Source: an uncultured Lachnospiraceae bacterium (GTDB lineage Bacteria > Bacillota > Clostridia > Lachnospirales > Lachnospiraceae). From it: 64,000 bases of DNA. The position numbers were made by a program, and so were the translations under genes. The stretch lies in contig CAJUDH010000004.1 in NCBI GenBank assembly GCA_910584845.1, positions 116,332-180,331 on the forward strand, given 5' to 3'. The notes under the pieces are model-generated. The model saw nothing but the letters and a program-made list of their open reading frames with translations. It searched no databases and was not told where the DNA came from. Shown here in pieces: positions 1 to 8,222 of this stretch (position 1 is the stretch's first letter; every line of letters begins with the position of its first letter).

Positions 1-423
1 ATGAGCAGCGGCCAATATGAGCTAAAACGGCAGGAAAACGGAGAAAATAAAAAGGGGAAGGCAGGATTGGAACTGGACGTCGTCGACCATTATAACGGGA
101 CGGTACGGAGTGTAAAAACCTTGTCCGGAGGCGAATCTTTCCAGGCGTCTTTGTCCCTGGCCCTGGGGCTGTCGGACGAAGTCCAGTCTTATAGCGGAGG
201 GGTCCAGCTGGATACCATGTTCGTGGACGAAGGCTTTGGCTCCCTGGACGAAGATGCATTAAACCAGGCGGTTAAGGCATTGGCAGGGCTGGCCCAAGGA
301 AACCGTATGGTGGGGATTATATCCCATGTAACAGAATTGAAAGACCGGATTGAGAAGAAAATCCTGGTGTCGAAAAGCAAGGGGCAGGGCGGAATTGGCA
401 GCAGCATTACCATAATCCGGTGA
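1..423 (+). CDS. sbcC: Exonuclease subunit SbcC, C-terminal fragment
   Basis: This is the C-terminal ATPase lobe of SbcC, the SMC/Rad50-like partner of SbcD, which opens hairpins and trims double-strand ends. Visible motifs are the ABC signature LSGGESF near residue 41, the Walker B-type segment MFVDEGFGSLD near residue 73, and the switch segment IISHVTEL near residue 105. The window begins inside the gene. SbcC proteins are usually around 1000 residues, so the ATG at base 1 is probably an internal methionine. The reading frame closes with TGA 39 bases before the next gene, a helicase on the same strand, so cotranscription is plausible. Confidence 0.9.
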   Translation: MSSGQYELKRQENGENKKGKAGLELDVVDHYNGTVRSVKTLSGGESFQASLSLALGLSDEVQSYSGGVQLDTMFVDEGFGSLDEDALNQAVKALAGLAQGNRMVGIISHVTELKDRIEKKILVSKSKGQGGIGSSITIIR

Positions 424-462
424 CCGCGGGGCACAAGGACGGAGATACCATGGGGGATCGGG

Positions 463-3400
463 ATGGATACCATTCGTCGGGACATTTTTAAAGCAATTTA
501 TGAGGGGAAATGGCTGGCTATCGAGTACCGCAACCGCCAGCATCAGGTTACCCGGTATTGGATCGGTATCCGTAGCCTGGATATTGCCAGAAGGGCTTTG
601 TCTGTGGACGGGCTGCATTTAGGGAAGTATTCCCTGATGCAGTATGATACCATTTATATTGATTCCATTTTGTCTTCCCAGATAATCGAGGGCTCTTACT
701 GTGAGAGGAATGAAGCCCTTGTGGAAGACATAAATGTGAACCCCCACAAATATAAGGCCCTGTTTGGCCATGTGCCTAATTTAAAAGTGCTGGATTATTT
801 GGAAGACTGCAACCGTATGGATGCCACCCCTTACCGGTCCGATTTTGCCTTGATCCCTTATTTGGACCGGCAAAGCTTTTGCAATGGCATATATCCCTTA
901 AACGACTGGCAGTTTAGGAAGGTGGTGCAGGAATTCCAGTTCCGGGCGGAACGTATGGAGGAGGGGCCGGAATCCGGGGGCTTTGGGGGGAAGGCTGCCG
1001 GAGGGATGGTGAAAAAGCGCCTGTCGGTCCAACGGCTGGCGATGAACGTCATAAGCATCCATACGCCAAGGGGCCTTTACGTACTGGCTTACCGGAAGCT
1101 AAACCTGGACGTAAAGGCACATTGCCTCCGGACCGGCAAGGATATTGTGGTCTGTACAGAGTTTACGGTAAACGGGGCCAGGGAAAGCATCCGCCGCTAT
1201 TTAGACGGGGAAGATTATGGCCTTTTACAGGACTTTGAGGCAAACCAGGAGCTTATTAAAGATGCCATCACCCGCGCGGGGCGTAAAGGATTGGGTGTGG
1301 ATGACATGCCCTATGTGATCGGGCTGGGTATGGATATTGCCTTGGATTTACGCAGGGAATACCATGCGATTTTGGAAATGTACCAAAAAGGCCAGGCCCC
1401 GGTTCCGGTCCAGGCTTTTTTCGGCGATTTGCTGGAACGCCCCAGAAGCCGGAGGGCGGTCCCCATTACCCCATTGAATCGACAGGTGAACCTGGATCAG
1501 CTGTTGGCCATCAACCATGCCATGAAATATCCCGTGGCCTATGTCCAGGGCCCCCCGGGGACAGGAAAGACCAATACGATTATCAATACCATAGTTACCG
1601 CGTTTTTTAACGGAAAGACGATGCTGTTTGTGTCTTACAATAACCATCCCATTGACGGGGTAGTGGATAAACTGGCAGGCCTTACTTATGAGGGGAGGGC
1701 AATACCCTTTCCAATCGTACGCCTGGGGAATACACAAAAGGTTAGGGAGGCATTGGCTTCCATGGCAAGGCTGTACGAAAGTGCCAGGCCGGTTTTGGTA
1801 TATGGAGAGGCTTTGAAGAAGAACCAAAACAGCCAGGCTGGCCAGATGAAGCAGCTTTCGGAACTGCTGCGCAAGTATGAAGATATATTGGATTTAAGGG
1901 AACGCAGCGAGACGATCCGCCGGATGCTGGAATACAGCCAAGGGAAAAGCCAATCTATGCAGATGCTGCCGTTTGAAACGGATTTGGGCGGACGGCAGCT
2001 GGAACGGGTCAACCGGCAGCTGGAGCGGCTGGGGGAGATTACCGATGCTGACGCCCTCCCCCTGCTTATGGAAGATTTAGAGGAATTGAAAGGCTATCTG
2101 TTTTATGCGTCGGTCCAGTGCATCCAGAAAATTGACGCCCCGGAAAACCGGCGGCTAAAAAATATTTTGCTTATGGAGGACGGGGACGGGCAGGTGGCCG
2201 CTTTTCAGGAATACCTTAGCGACGGGGAATGCCTGAAAAAATTCCTCCAGATTTTCCCGGTAGTGGCCACCACTTGCATTTCTGCCCACAGGCTGGGCCG
2301 CCCGGAACCTTATTTTGATATGACCGTCATGGACGAAGCCAGCCAATGCAATATTGCCGTGGGGCTGGTGCCGGTAATCCGTGGCAGGAATTTAATGCTG
2401 GTGGGGGATCCCCAGCAGCTAAACCCGGTGATCTTGCTGGACGAGGCCGCCAACCATCGTCTGCGGAAAAAATATGGCGTATCCCAGGAGTATGACTACC
2501 GGAAAAATTCCCTTTACAAGGCATTCCTGGCATGTGATTCCGTCAGCGACGAGGTACTTTTGCGCTACCACTACCGGTGCAGCCCCAAGATTATTGATTT
2601 TAACAACCGGAAATATTATAACTCCAAGCTCCTGATCTGCTCGGAGGGCGGCAATCAGCCGCCGTTGGTTTATATCAACGTGGCTGACGGCCAAACAGGC
2701 GGCAAGAACACGGCGCCGGCAGAGGCTAGGGAAATCCTCCATTATGCCCAAAAGCATCCGGACAAATCCATCGGGGTCATCACCCCTTTCGTGAACCAGA
2801 AAAACGCCATTGAACAGTGCCTGGCCCAGGCAGGGCTGAAAAACGTGGCTTGTGGGACCGTCCATTCCTTTCAGGGGGACGAAAAAGACATCGTGCTGTT
2901 TTCCACAGCCATTACAGACGATACCTATGAAGGGACATATGAATGGCTGAAAAACAATAAGGAGCTGATCAACGTGGCTACCTCCCGGGCCCGGCAACAG
3001 CTGGTGGTGCTGGCCAACGAAAAAAATTTGGAGCGGCTGCACCGGCAGGAGGGGGAAGACGATTTATATGACCTGATCCATTATGTGCGTTCCAACGGCA
3101 CATCCCAGGTGGCGGCCCAAAAGGCCGGTTCCCGCGCACTGGGGGTCAAGCCATTTTCGGCGGACATTGAGGAGGCGTTTTTGACGAACCTAAACCATGC
3201 ATTGGAAAATATTTGGCTGTCCCAGAACCGTTTTACGGTGGAAAAAGAAGTGGAGGTTTCCCAAGTGTTGGAAAAGGGGGCCGACGAAAGCGGTTTATTT
3301 TATTCCGGCAAGTTTGATTTTGTGGTGTATGAGCAGCGGGACGGGTACCAATGCCCGGTGTTGGCGATAGAGCTGGACGGGAAAGAACATTTTGGGCAGG

Positions 3401-3543
3401 AAGCGGCCGCGGCCCGGAACAGGAAAAAGCAGGAAGCCTGCCAGGCCCACCAGGTAGAGCTGATCCAGGTGGAAAATTCTTATGCCAGAAGGTATCAGCA
3501 CATTAAAGGGGTTTTGGAGGCTTATTTCCGGATCCGGCATTAA
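463..3543 (+). CDS. SF1 (Upf1/AAA_11-AAA_12 type) helicase with C-terminal DUF2726 nuclease-like domain
   Basis: A 1026-residue protein with three parts. Residues 1-70 look like a WYL-type segment (LAIEYRNRQ, then SVDGL). The centre is an SF1 helicase: Walker A GPPGTGKT at 363-370, Walker B DEAS at 624-627, a GDPQQLNP motif just after it, and near the end VHSFQGDEKD and NVATSRAR, as in Upf1/Dna2-like helicases. The end (about 890-1026) resembles DUF2726, with D952 and ELDGKEH at 970-976, a spacing that fits a PD-(D/E)xK nuclease fold. Likely role: nucleic-acid unwinding coupled to cleavage, in repair or defence. It follows sbcC by 39 bases. The start at 463 has only a weak GGGGGA upstream. 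Helicase assignment is firm, nuclease activity is inferred. Confidence 0.85.
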   Translation: MDTIRRDIFKAIYEGKWLAIEYRNRQHQVTRYWIGIRSLDIARRALSVDGLHLGKYSLMQYDTIYIDSILSSQIIEGSYCERNEALVEDINVNPHKYKALFGHVPNLKVLDYLEDCNRMDATPYRSDFALIPYLDRQSFCNGIYPLNDWQFRKVVQEFQFRAERMEEGPESGGFGGKAAGGMVKKRLSVQRLAMNVISIHTPRGLYVLAYRKLNLDVKAHCLRTGKDIVVCTEFTVNGARESIRRYLDGEDYGLLQDFEANQELIKDAITRAGRKGLGVDDMPYVIGLGMDIALDLRREYHAILEMYQKGQAPVPVQAFFGDLLERPRSRRAVPITPLNRQVNLDQLLAINHAMKYPVAYVQGPPGTGKTNTIINTIVTAFFNGKTMLFVSYNNHPIDGVVDKLAGLTYEGRAIPFPIVRLGNTQKVREALASMARLYESARPVLVYGEALKKNQNSQAGQMKQLSELLRKYEDILDLRERSETIRRMLEYSQGKSQSMQMLPFETDLGGRQLERVNRQLERLGEITDADALPLLMEDLEELKGYLFYASVQCIQKIDAPENRRLKNILLMEDGDGQVAAFQEYLSDGECLKKFLQIFPVVATTCISAHRLGRPEPYFDMTVMDEASQCNIAVGLVPVIRGRNLMLVGDPQQLNPVILLDEAANHRLRKKYGVSQEYDYRKNSLYKAFLACDSVSDEVLLRYHYRCSPKIIDFNNRKYYNSKLLICSEGGNQPPLVYINVADGQTGGKNTAPAEAREILHYAQKHPDKSIGVITPFVNQKNAIEQCLAQAGLKNVACGTVHSFQGDEKDIVLFSTAITDDTYEGTYEWLKNNKELINVATSRARQQLVVLANEKNLERLHRQEGEDDLYDLIHYVRSNGTSQVAAQKAGSRALGVKPFSADIEEAFLTNLNHALENIWLSQNRFTVEKEVEVSQVLEKGADESGLFYSGKFDFVVYEQRDGYQCPVLAIELDGKEHFGQEAAAARNRKKQEACQAHQVELIQVENSYARRYQHIKGVLEAYFRIRH

Positions 3544-3584
3544 CAGGGCCTTACGGCGATTGGGCGGAAGGATGCAGGTTTTTA

Positions 3585-3613
3585 TAGACAATTCCCTTTG
3601 TTTTCGTTACAAT
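3585..3613 (+). promoter_or_regulatory. Sigma-A-type promoter for the 83-residue gene/EFR1/acylphosphatase operon
   Basis: TAGACA (3585-3590) and TACAAT (3608-3613) are separated by 17 bases, 27 bases before the first start codon. It lies between the helicase stop and a new tight gene group. Confidence 0.55.
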
Positions 3614-3639
3614 AGGAAGGTAGGGGAAGGAGGGGTGGG

Positions 3640-3891
3640 ATGATTGATTTGCATGGCCAGATTTCCATGGGGTTTTTAAAGAAAAGGGGATTTACCGGAA
3701 GCTATAAGGGGATGAGGTATTTGCTCCAAAAGAAGGGTGAATCTTTGGAAGCAGTGGTCTGGCCGGAACCGTTTAACTTTGAAACGACGGAAGAAGAAAA
3801 AAAACATGGGAAGGAGTTCCCGTTTCATGAGGAAGGGCTTTGGGAAGCGGTGGCATGGCTGAACCAGGAATTTGAAGCGGGGCATTTTTAA
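3640..3891 (+). CDS. Small conserved-looking hypothetical protein (83 aa)
   Basis: An 83-residue soluble, acidic protein with no transmembrane segment or signal peptide. Notable segments are GSYKGMRY near residue 20, WPEPFNFE near residue 42, and a C-terminal FPFHEEGL...AVAWLN. I recognise it only as the kind of small protein often found in Lachnospiraceae genomes and do not know its function. It has a GGAGGGG-type ribosome site and is the first gene after a sigma-A-like promoter, with an EFR1 ferredoxin starting 21 bases downstream. Confidence 0.7.
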   Translation: MIDLHGQISMGFLKKRGFTGSYKGMRYLLQKKGESLEAVVWPEPFNFETTEEEKKHGKEFPFHEEGLWEAVAWLNQEFEAGHF

Positions 3892-3912
3892 GACACCAGG
3901 AGGATAAGGCAT

Positions 3913-4716
3913 ATGAATTTGAAGCAGGTTACCAATGTTTATTTCAGCCCAACGGGAAATACAAAGACCGTAGTGGAGCTGATCGCGAGGAGGATTTCGG
4001 ATAAAGTTGGCGCCGTGGATTTGACGGATGCGGGGAAACGGCCGGATTACCATTTTACGGAAGACGAGGCGGTAGTGGTCGGCGTGCCCGTATATGGCGG
4101 CCGTGTGCCAAAAACAGCGGCGGAGCGGCTGAAAAAGCTGCATGGGCGCCATACTCCGGCGGTGTTGGTGATAACGTATGGGAACCGGGCATATGATGAT
4201 TCGCTTCTGGAGCTGAAATCTATTTTGGTGCAACAAGGTTTTCGGCCGGCGGCAGCGGTGGCCGCGCCGGCGGAACATAACATTATCCGGAGCATAGCCG
4301 CCGGAAGGCCGGATGCGGAAGACCGGAAACGGCTGCGCCAGATTGGCGGGGCTTTGAAGAAAATGTTTGGTGCAATGAAAAGCAGCTATCAGGTCCGCAG
4401 GCTGCAGGTGCCGGGCAAGGAACCTTTCCGGGAGTTTCAGGGCGTCCCGCTGAAAATCAAAGTGGGCTCCTCTTGCAGCAATTGCAAAACATGTATCCGT
4501 AAATGCCCGGTTCAGGCCATTTCACGCACGGACCCCAAAGTGACCGACACGCAGCGCTGTATCGTCTGTATGCGGTGTGTAAAGGAATGCCCTTCCCAGG
4601 CAAGGAAAATCAACAAACTGGTGCTTTTAGCGGTAGGGCAGCGCCTGAAAATGGCCTGTGCGGAACGGAAAAAGCCGGAATTATTTTTGATAGGAAAGCG
4701 AGGGGGGGCCAGTTGA
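3913..4716 (+). CDS. EFR1-type ferredoxin: flavodoxin-like plus 2[4Fe-4S]
   Basis: A 267-residue fusion of a flavodoxin-like domain (FMN loop SPTGNT near residues 12-17) with a bacterial two-cluster ferredoxin. The cluster motifs are CSNCKTCIRKCP near residue 190 and CIVCMRCVKECP near residue 215; each has CxxCxxCxxxCP spacing. Such proteins shuttle electrons in strict anaerobes, but the partner is not identifiable here. It has an AGGAGG ribosome site and its stop overlaps the TTG start of the acylphosphatase gene, so the two are translationally coupled. Confidence 0.88.
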   Translation: MNLKQVTNVYFSPTGNTKTVVELIARRISDKVGAVDLTDAGKRPDYHFTEDEAVVVGVPVYGGRVPKTAAERLKKLHGRHTPAVLVITYGNRAYDDSLLELKSILVQQGFRPAAAVAAPAEHNIIRSIAAGRPDAEDRKRLRQIGGALKKMFGAMKSSYQVRRLQVPGKEPFREFQGVPLKIKVGSSCSNCKTCIRKCPVQAISRTDPKVTDTQRCIVCMRCVKECPSQARKINKLVLLAVGQRLKMACAERKKPELFLIGKRGGAS

Positions 4717-4982
4717 AGGTAAGGAAGCATTTCTATTTTTCGGGGCGGGTACAAGGCGTAGGGTTCCGCTGGCAGGCCCACAGGATCTGCCTGTCCCTGG
4801 GGCTGACCGGCTATGTGCAGAACCTTTGGGACGGACGGGTGGAGATGGAGGCCCAGGGGGAGCAAGAACTGGTAGATAAGCTGCTTGCTACCCTCCGCCA
4901 GCAGCCGTATATCCGGATTGAAGACGTGGAAATCCGGGATATGCCATTAAAAGAAGACAAAGGCTTCTGGATGGCTTATTGA
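4713..4982 (+). CDS. acyP: Acylphosphatase
   Basis: An 89-residue acylphosphatase that hydrolyses carboxyl-phosphate bonds such as acetyl-phosphate. The signature FSGRVQGVGFRW (about residues 8-19) includes the catalytic Arg; GYVQNLWDGRVEM carries the catalytic Asn. I place the start at TTG 4713, which overlaps the preceding stop (TTGA) and has a purine-rich AGGGGGG just upstream. The encoded start MKVRKHF matches the usual family length, whereas an earlier in-frame ATG would add about 70 unrelated residues inside the ferredoxin gene. Confidence 0.9.
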   Translation: MKVRKHFYFSGRVQGVGFRWQAHRICLSLGLTGYVQNLWDGRVEMEAQGEQELVDKLLATLRQQPYIRIEDVEIRDMPLKEDKGFWMAY

Positions 4983-5027
4983 TGTTTTCCATAACCTGAA
5001 AGAATAATACTCATTCCTTTTATATAG

Positions 5028-5056
5028 TTGACAAATATTATCCAGGTTGTTATGAT
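5028..5056 (+). promoter_or_regulatory. Near-consensus sigma-A promoter for ilvN
   Basis: TTGACA (5028-5033) and TATGAT (5051-5056) with a 17-base spacer, 22 bases before the GTG and 31 before the ATG start candidate of ilvN. One mismatch to consensus in total. I see no T-box or leader-peptide attenuator between promoter and gene. Confidence 0.85.
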
Positions 5057-5077
5057 TAGAAGAACGCAGGAGAAAGG

Positions 5078-5587
5078 GTGAATGCCATGGATAGGATTGT
5101 ATTATCGTTGCTGGTGGATAACACTGCCGGCGTGTTAAGCCGGGTGGCAGGGCTATTCAGCCGCCGCGGTTACAATATTGAGAGCCTGACCGTCGGGGTG
5201 ACCGCGGACGAGCGGTATTCCCGGATGACGGTGGTATCCTTGGGCGACCAGGAGATTTTGGAGCAGATTGAGAAACAGCTGCGCAAGCTGGAGGACGTCC
5301 GGGACATTAAGGAATTGAAGCCGGGCCAGGCCGTGTACCGGGAACTGATTATGGTGAAAGTCAGGGCCAATGCCAGCGAGCGCCAGGCCATCAATGCGAT
5401 TTCCGATATTTTCCGCGCCACTATCGTAGACGTGGCCAAAGATTCCCTTACGGTTATGCTGACCGGGGACCAGTCCAAGCTGGACGCGCTGATCCATTTG
5501 TTGGAGGACTACGAGATCCTGGAGCTGGCGAGGACCGGCCTTACAGGGTTGTCCCGGGGCGCAAAGGATATCCGTTACCTGCCATGA
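5078..5587 (+). CDS. ilvN: Acetolactate synthase small (regulatory) subunit
   Basis: Regulatory subunit of acetohydroxyacid synthase, which gives valine feedback control to the first common step of branched-chain amino acid synthesis. An ACT domain opens the protein (VLSLLVDNTAGVLSRVAGLF, then RRGYNIESLTVG), followed by the usual ALS_ss C-terminal domain. The length of 169 residues is normal. Two starts are possible: GTG 5078 or ATG 5087. The latter gives MDRIVLSLL, closest to known IlvN starts; AGGAGA at 5068-5073 sits 4 or 13 bases away. No catalytic ilvB lies in the window. ilvC follows 145 bases downstream. Confidence 0.93.
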   Translation: MNAMDRIVLSLLVDNTAGVLSRVAGLFSRRGYNIESLTVGVTADERYSRMTVVSLGDQEILEQIEKQLRKLEDVRDIKELKPGQAVYRELIMVKVRANASERQAINAISDIFRATIVDVAKDSLTVMLTGDQSKLDALIHLLEDYEILELARTGLTGLSRGAKDIRYLP

Positions 5588-5732
5588 GGACGCCGGATGT
5601 CTGCACCATGCGGACAGAATAGGCAGGATTGCGGCTACAGGCCGAAAGGGCCTATCGGGGTTCCGGCGTTTTCGGGCCCTGCTTAGCCGGCCAATGGCGG
5701 ATGGAACATTAAGAAGATACGAGGAGGAAAAT

Positions 5733-6752
5733 ATGGCAAAAATTTATTATCAGGAAGATTGTAACCTGTCCTTGCTGGAGGGGAAAACCATTGCGGTGAT
5801 CGGTTATGGGAGCCAGGGCCATGCCCATGCGCTGAACGCCAAGGAGTCTGGCTGCAACGTGATTATCGGCCTTTATGAAGGGAGCAAGTCCTGGGCAAAA
5901 GCACAGGCGCAGGGGTTTGAGGTGTATACGGCGGCAGAGGCGGCAAAAAAGGCCGACATTATTATGATCTTAATTAATGACGAGCTGCAGGCCGACATGT
6001 ATAAAAAGGATATTGAACCTAACCTGGAAGACGGCAATATGCTTATGTTTGCCCACGGCTTCAATATCCATTTTGGCTGCATTACCCCGCCAAAGGACGT
6101 GGACGTTACCATGATCGCGCCCAAGGGGCCGGGCCATACGGTCCGCAGCGAGTATCTGGAGGGCAAAGGCGTGCCCTGCCTGGTGGCGGTGCAGCAGGAT
6201 TCCACCGGAAAAGCCCTGGAGACGGCTTTGGCTTATGCCTTGGCCATTGGCGGCGCAAGGGCAGGGGTATTGGAGACCACATTCCGCACTGAGACAGAGA
6301 CGGATTTATTTGGTGAGCAGGCGGTACTTTGCGGTGGCGTCTGCGCGTTAATGCAGGCCGGCTTTGAGACTTTGGTGGAAGCCGGTTACGACCCGAGGAA
6401 TGCTTATTTTGAATGTATCCATGAGATGAAGCTTATCGTTGACCTGATCTACCAGTCCGGATTTGCAGGGATGCGCTATTCCATTTCCAATACGGCGGAG
6501 TACGGGGATTATGTTACGGGGCCAAAGCTGATAACCGAGGAAACCAAGAAAACCATGAAGAAAATCCTGGCCGACATCCAGGACGGCACGTTTGCCAAAG
6601 AGTTTTTGCTGGATATGTCCGGGGCAGGCCGCCAAGTGCACTTTAAAGCCATGCGGAAGCTGGCACAGGAACATCCCTCAGAGAAAATTGGGGAAGAGAT
6701 CCGCAAGCTGTACAGCTGGAATAACGAAAGCGACAAATTAATCAACAATTAG
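5733..6752 (+). CDS. ilvC: Ketol-acid reductoisomerase
   Basis: Class I ketol-acid reductoisomerase (339 residues) converts acetolactate or acetohydroxybutyrate to dihydroxy-acids using NADPH and Mg2+. The Rossmann loop GYGSQGHAHA is near residue 25, the segment MIAPKGPGHTVR near residue 130, and the metal-binding FRTETETDLFGEQAVLCGG near residue 190. I choose ATG 5733 (MAKIYYQEDCN) because GAGGAGGAAA at 5721-5730 is a strong ribosome site; an ATG 39 bases earlier would add a non-conserved extension. It is part of the ilvN-ilvC unit and is followed by a terminator. Confidence 0.97.
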   Translation: MAKIYYQEDCNLSLLEGKTIAVIGYGSQGHAHALNAKESGCNVIIGLYEGSKSWAKAQAQGFEVYTAAEAAKKADIIMILINDELQADMYKKDIEPNLEDGNMLMFAHGFNIHFGCITPPKDVDVTMIAPKGPGHTVRSEYLEGKGVPCLVAVQQDSTGKALETALAYALAIGGARAGVLETTFRTETETDLFGEQAVLCGGVCALMQAGFETLVEAGYDPRNAYFECIHEMKLIVDLIYQSGFAGMRYSISNTAEYGDYVTGPKLITEETKKTMKKILADIQDGTFAKEFLLDMSGAGRQVHFKAMRKLAQEHPSEKIGEEIRKLYSWNNESDKLINN

Positions 6753-6776
6753 GCCTTTACATTGGGGAACCAAAGG

Positions 6777-6814
6777 GACGGTTCGGGCGTTTGCGCCTTG
6801 TGGCCGTCTTTTTT
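6777..6814 (+). terminator. Rho-independent terminator after ilvC
   Basis: GACGG at 6777-6781 pairs with CCGTC at 6804-6808, with an inner GGCG/CGCC pairing, followed by a run of six T. It lies 24 bases after the ilvC stop. Confidence 0.75.
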
Positions 6815-6820
6815 CTTGCT

Positions 6821-6970
6821 TTATAGGAAATTGCGCCCGATAAAGCAAAAACCTCCGGGGGATGCGCACTTTGCGCCTAAAGGAAATGTCTGCTGACGCA
6901 GACGCGTCTAGGCGCAAGGGTCCGGTTCATCGGACCCTTTGCTCCCCGATAGGAAAGCGCGCCCTATAAA
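6821..6970. repeat. Composite palindromic intergenic element bracketed by 23-base near-repeats
   Basis: Two related 23-base copies, at 6822-6844 and 6948-6970, match at about 19 positions and share ATAGGAAA, GCGCCC and ATAAA. Between them lie nested hairpins: TTGCGCCTA 6871-6879 with TAGGCGCAA 6909-6917; inside it GTCTGC 6888-6893 with GCAGAC 6898-6903; then AAGGGTCCG 6916-6924 with CGGACCCTT 6931-6939. The whole 6753-7130 gap has no gene. Besides the ilvC terminator and this element I see nothing else in it. This may be a REP/MITE-like unit or a structured RNA. Confidence 0.6.
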
Positions 6971-7130
6971 ATCCCTCCAGGCAGAACCTTTATGGAGGGC
7001 CGCATAGCCGCTGCGCTGCCGGTACTGGGGCTTAAATGCAAGGATTGGGTAGCGTGCAACGGCCCAGGCATAGGCACAGGGCAATCGGGTTTCACCGGTC
7101 GGCCCGGACCCGTTTAAACAGCGTCCACAA

Positions 7131-8030
7131 TTATCTGGAAGGGGTTGATGTGCTGCAAAAGCGGATAAACGTTTCCAAGGTTTTGGAAGCGTGCCCAGGC
7201 GGGTAGGCGAATCCGACCGTCCGTTTGCAGATCGGGTTGTCCAGGCGGATTTCTACCAGCCGGCCGCTTTTAAGGTCATCCTCCACGAACTCTTTGATGA
7301 CGCAGCCAATCCCCAGGCCAATGCGGGCAAATTCGACCAGCAGGTCCATGGTGGTCACTTCCAGAAGATTGTTGGCTTCCATATGGTTGAGGCGCATATA
7401 TTCGTCAATATAAGCCCGGGTAATGTTGTGTTTGTCCAAAAGCATAATGTTGCCGGAATGGAACAGGTCGACATCTTCGCCCTCCCTGAACCGCAGGTTG
7501 CTCAAATAGGAAGGCGTGGCCACAAAAATATCTTCAATGTCCATGACCGGAAGGAATGCCAGGTTTTTTTGGAGCCTGGGTTCGGCCACCAGGCCCACGT
7601 CGATCCGCTGCTGCTCCAACATGTCCAGGGTATGGGCGGTGGATTGGACTTCAATGGTGATTTTGATATGGGGGTATTTTTCGATAAACCCTTTCAGATA
7701 GGCGACAAGGACAAAACGGCACAAGGTATTGCTGACGCCGATCCGGATATGGCCCAAGTTGAATTCCCGGATACGCTTTAGCTCCTGTTCCCCCAAAAGC
7801 AGTTCCCTGAAAGCGGCATGGGTGTGCCCGTACAAGACCCGGCCTTCTTCCGTAAGCTGGACTCCCCGGGAATTGCGGGTAAATAGGGTGGTCTGCAAAC
7901 TGTCTTCCAGCTTGCTGATGGCTTTGCTGATAGCCGGCTGGCTGATGTAGAGTTCCCGGGCCGCTTTGGAGATATTGCCAGCCTGGGCCACGGCGTGGAA
8001 AATACGGTATTGGGATAAATTCGGATCCAT
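7131..8030 (-). CDS. LysR-family transcriptional regulator
   Basis: A 299-residue LysR-type regulator. The N-terminal winged helix-turn-helix spans about residues 1-60, with AGNISKAARELYISQPAISKAI as the recognition region (residues 17-38) followed by the LysR substrate-binding fold. It reads away from the leuD-leuC-like genes, whose first start is 192 bases upstream. The intergenic region holds a T-N11-A dyad centred near -65 of the divergent promoter, so it most likely controls those genes with a pathway intermediate as effector. The effector is unknown. Confidence 0.92.
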   Translation of the reverse strand: MDPNLSQYRIFHAVAQAGNISKAARELYISQPAISKAISKLEDSLQTTLFTRNSRGVQLTEEGRVLYGHTHAAFRELLLGEQELKRIREFNLGHIRIGVSNTLCRFVLVAYLKGFIEKYPHIKITIEVQSTAHTLDMLEQQRIDVGLVAEPRLQKNLAFLPVMDIEDIFVATPSYLSNLRFREGEDVDLFHSGNIMLLDKHNITRAYIDEYMRLNHMEANNLLEVTTMDLLVEFARIGLGIGCVIKEFVEDDLKSGRLVEIRLDNPICKRTVGFAYPPGHASKTLETFIRFCSTSTPSR

Positions 8031-8123
8031 AGGCTAACCTCCTGAAAATTTTGCCATTGTGTGCCACAAGCGCTTCCGGATGGCTTGGAAACCGGCCACC
8101 AGGAGTTTCTGCAGATGGGTAAC

Positions 8124-8138
8124 ATAACTACCCGTTAT
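8124..8138. promoter_or_regulatory. Candidate LysR-type operator (T-N11-A dyad)
   Basis: ATAAC (8124-8128) and GTTAT (8134-8138) form a perfect dyad with a 5-base spacer and satisfy T-N11-A (T8125, A8137). Its centre is about 65 bases before the start expected for the promoter ending at 8189, the classical recognition position for LysR activators. Confidence 0.6.
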
Positions 8139-8159
8139 AATAAATATGAGTATTATGTA

Positions 8160-8189
8160 TTGTTATTATAGCAAATAGGATGGTATAAT
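8160..8189 (+). promoter_or_regulatory. Promoter for the leuD-leuC-like operon
   Basis: TATAAT at 8184-8189 with a weak -35 TTGTTA at 8160-8165, spacer 18. The weak -35 is what an activator-dependent promoter would show. Confidence 0.55.
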
Positions 8190-8222
8190 GCAATTACTAA
8201 GTGAATGTTCACAGGAGGAATC

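Noticed and set aside
5639..5653. Hairpin AGGCC-GAAAG-GGCCT between ilvN and ilvC as an attenuator
   Set aside because: Five-base stem without a T run and no alternative antiterminator pairing found; no T-box sequence.
7191..7781. Long open frame opposite the LysR gene
   Set aside because: The minus-strand frame is a complete LysR protein; the opposite frame is a codon-bias shadow.
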